From Paraburkholderia sp. CNPSo 3274 (GTDB lineage: Bacteria; Pseudomonadota; Gammaproteobacteria; Burkholderiales; Burkholderiaceae), in contig NZ_JAMBPR010000005.1 of NCBI RefSeq assembly GCF_024206475.1, forward strand, positions 1-64,000: a stretch of 64,000 nt of DNA, given 5' to 3'. This document shows positions 63,341 to 64,000 of this stretch, piece after piece. The position numbers were made by a program, and so were the translations under genes. How positions within the stretch are numbered: the stretch's first letter is position 1; each line of letters starts with the position of its first letter. The notes under the pieces were generated by a model. The model was not told the DNA's origin and ran no database searches. It was given only the letters and a program-made list of their open reading frames with translations.

Positions 63341-64000
63341 TCAAGCCGCCGCTTTCTTCGCGCGTTTGCGCGCGGGCTCACGATCGGCCGCTTTCATCTG
63401 CACAATCAAACCGTCGTGGTGTTCGCGCAGCACCTCGACGAATTCGGCCACGAGACGCTCGCGCGGCCGGTTCGGCGGAAACAGCAAGTAGGTGGGGAAC
63501 AGCACCGCCGGCGAGAACGGCCGGATCGCGATATCGGGCCCCGCAAAATCACGTGCGACGATGGGATGCGCGAGCGTCACGCCCATTCCGCAGCGGACCA
63601 TCTCGCAGCAGATCGCCGTGTACTGCGCCTCGATGGCGAGCACGCGCTCCACGCCCGCGCGCTGGAACACTTCGTCCATTTGCGTGCGTGTGCCGTCGCC
63701 GTGGCACAGCGAGATGAACGATTCCCCCTCCAGATCGGCGGGCCGGATCATGGCCTTTTTCGCGAGCGGGTGCGAGGCCGGCATCACGCATACAGCCGAG
63801 ACCTTCGAGAGCAATTCGACCTCGCAATTCGACGCTTCGCTGATGTACACCGCCACGCCCAGATCGCAGAACTGCGAACCGGTCCAGTGGTTCACGGTGC
63901 CCGATGTATTCACGTGCAGCGAGACCGTCACGCCCGGATAGAGGCGGCGGAACTTGTCGATGGCATGCGGCACGAGCGTCAGCCCCGCGGACGGCATGGC
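63341..64000 (-). CDS. LysR-family regulator, C-terminal domain (cut by window edge)
   Basis: The frame is open to the window edge, about 220 residues, all from the ligand-binding domain: AGLTLVPHAIDKFRRLYPGV, LGVAVYISEASNCEVELLSK, VCVMPASHPLAKKAMIRPAD, and RCGMGVTLAHPIVARDF. The DNA-binding part lies outside. A basic tail ends KRAKKAAA. Convergent with the other LysR gene, 9 bp apart. The target is unknown. Confidence 0.88.
   Translation of the reverse strand, partial: AMPSAGLTLVPHAIDKFRRLYPGVTVSLHVNTSGTVNHWTGSQFCDLGVAVYISEASNCEVELLSKVSAVCVMPASHPLAKKAMIRPADLEGESFISLCHGDGTRTQMDEVFQRAGVERVLAIEAQYTAICCEMVRCGMGVTLAHPIVARDFAGPDIAIRPFSPAVLFPTYLLFPPNRPRERLVAEFVEVLREHHDGLIVQMKAADREPARKRAKKAAA

Noticed and set aside
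1-64000. CRISPR array, tRNA or rRNA
   Set aside because: No regularly spaced repeats, cloverleaf-like 70-90 bp segments or rRNA-like stretches were recognised on reading; a tRNA scan would settle it.

Overview
The window looks like a high-GC betaproteobacterial chromosome or megaplasmid, most likely Burkholderia/Paraburkholderia/Caballeronia. This rests on GC-rich codon use, the style of the type VI secretion (T6SS) genes, PE-LIG-POL LigD beside Ku, and many LysR and MocR regulators. The genus is an inference; no rRNA or housekeeping marker is present.

Left edge, 1-8.7 kb: an accessory vgrG island. On the minus strand it runs vgrG, then an 829-residue two-domain peptidoglycan hydrolase effector (M23 plus GH19-like), then a secreted immunity candidate. 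Beyond these lies a lower-GC graveyard: a PAAR start joined to an unknown domain (in-frame stop), a second secreted immunity candidate, a PAAR fragment fused to a duplicated tail of the first effector, a duplicated immunity gene killed by a nonsense codon, and a VCBS-like fragment with a one-base frameshift. An IS256-type transposase end lies at the far left. A 5'-truncated MFS transporter flanks the island on the right.

8.7-30.8 kb: ordinary metabolic and regulatory genes. These are a SnoaL-like protein; two membrane proteins with a divergent LysR regulator; a Gfo/Idh/MocA oxidoreductase; a secreted phosphodiesterase; an Fnr-type Fe-S regulator; a decayed chemoreceptor; the LigD/Ku end-joining pair; a hybrid histidine kinase; an amino-acid operon (internally deleted permease, FAD dehydrogenase, LivK-like binding protein) facing a MocR regulator; a small secreted unknown; and an MFS transporter.

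30.9-57.9 kb: a complete T6SS locus as two divergent operons. The minus operon reads tssB, tssC, vgrG, M23-type effector, immunity candidate, PAAR, membrane protein, tssM, tssA, tssF, tssG, tssJ. The plus operon reads tssK, tssL, an OmpA-domain gene, hcp, clpV, tssE. All thirteen core parts are present and many junctions overlap as ATGA or GTGA. The cargo block vgrG - M23 effector - immunity - PAAR has the same order as the left island, so the two appear to be diverged versions of one module.

58-64 kb: a DUF2322-like gene, then an operon of HMG-CoA lyase, family III CoA-transferase and MFS transporter under a divergent LysR gene, which suggests uptake and cleavage of a branched dicarboxylate such as 3-hydroxy-3-methylglutarate. 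A second LysR gene runs off the right edge. No rRNA, tRNA or CRISPR array was recognised.
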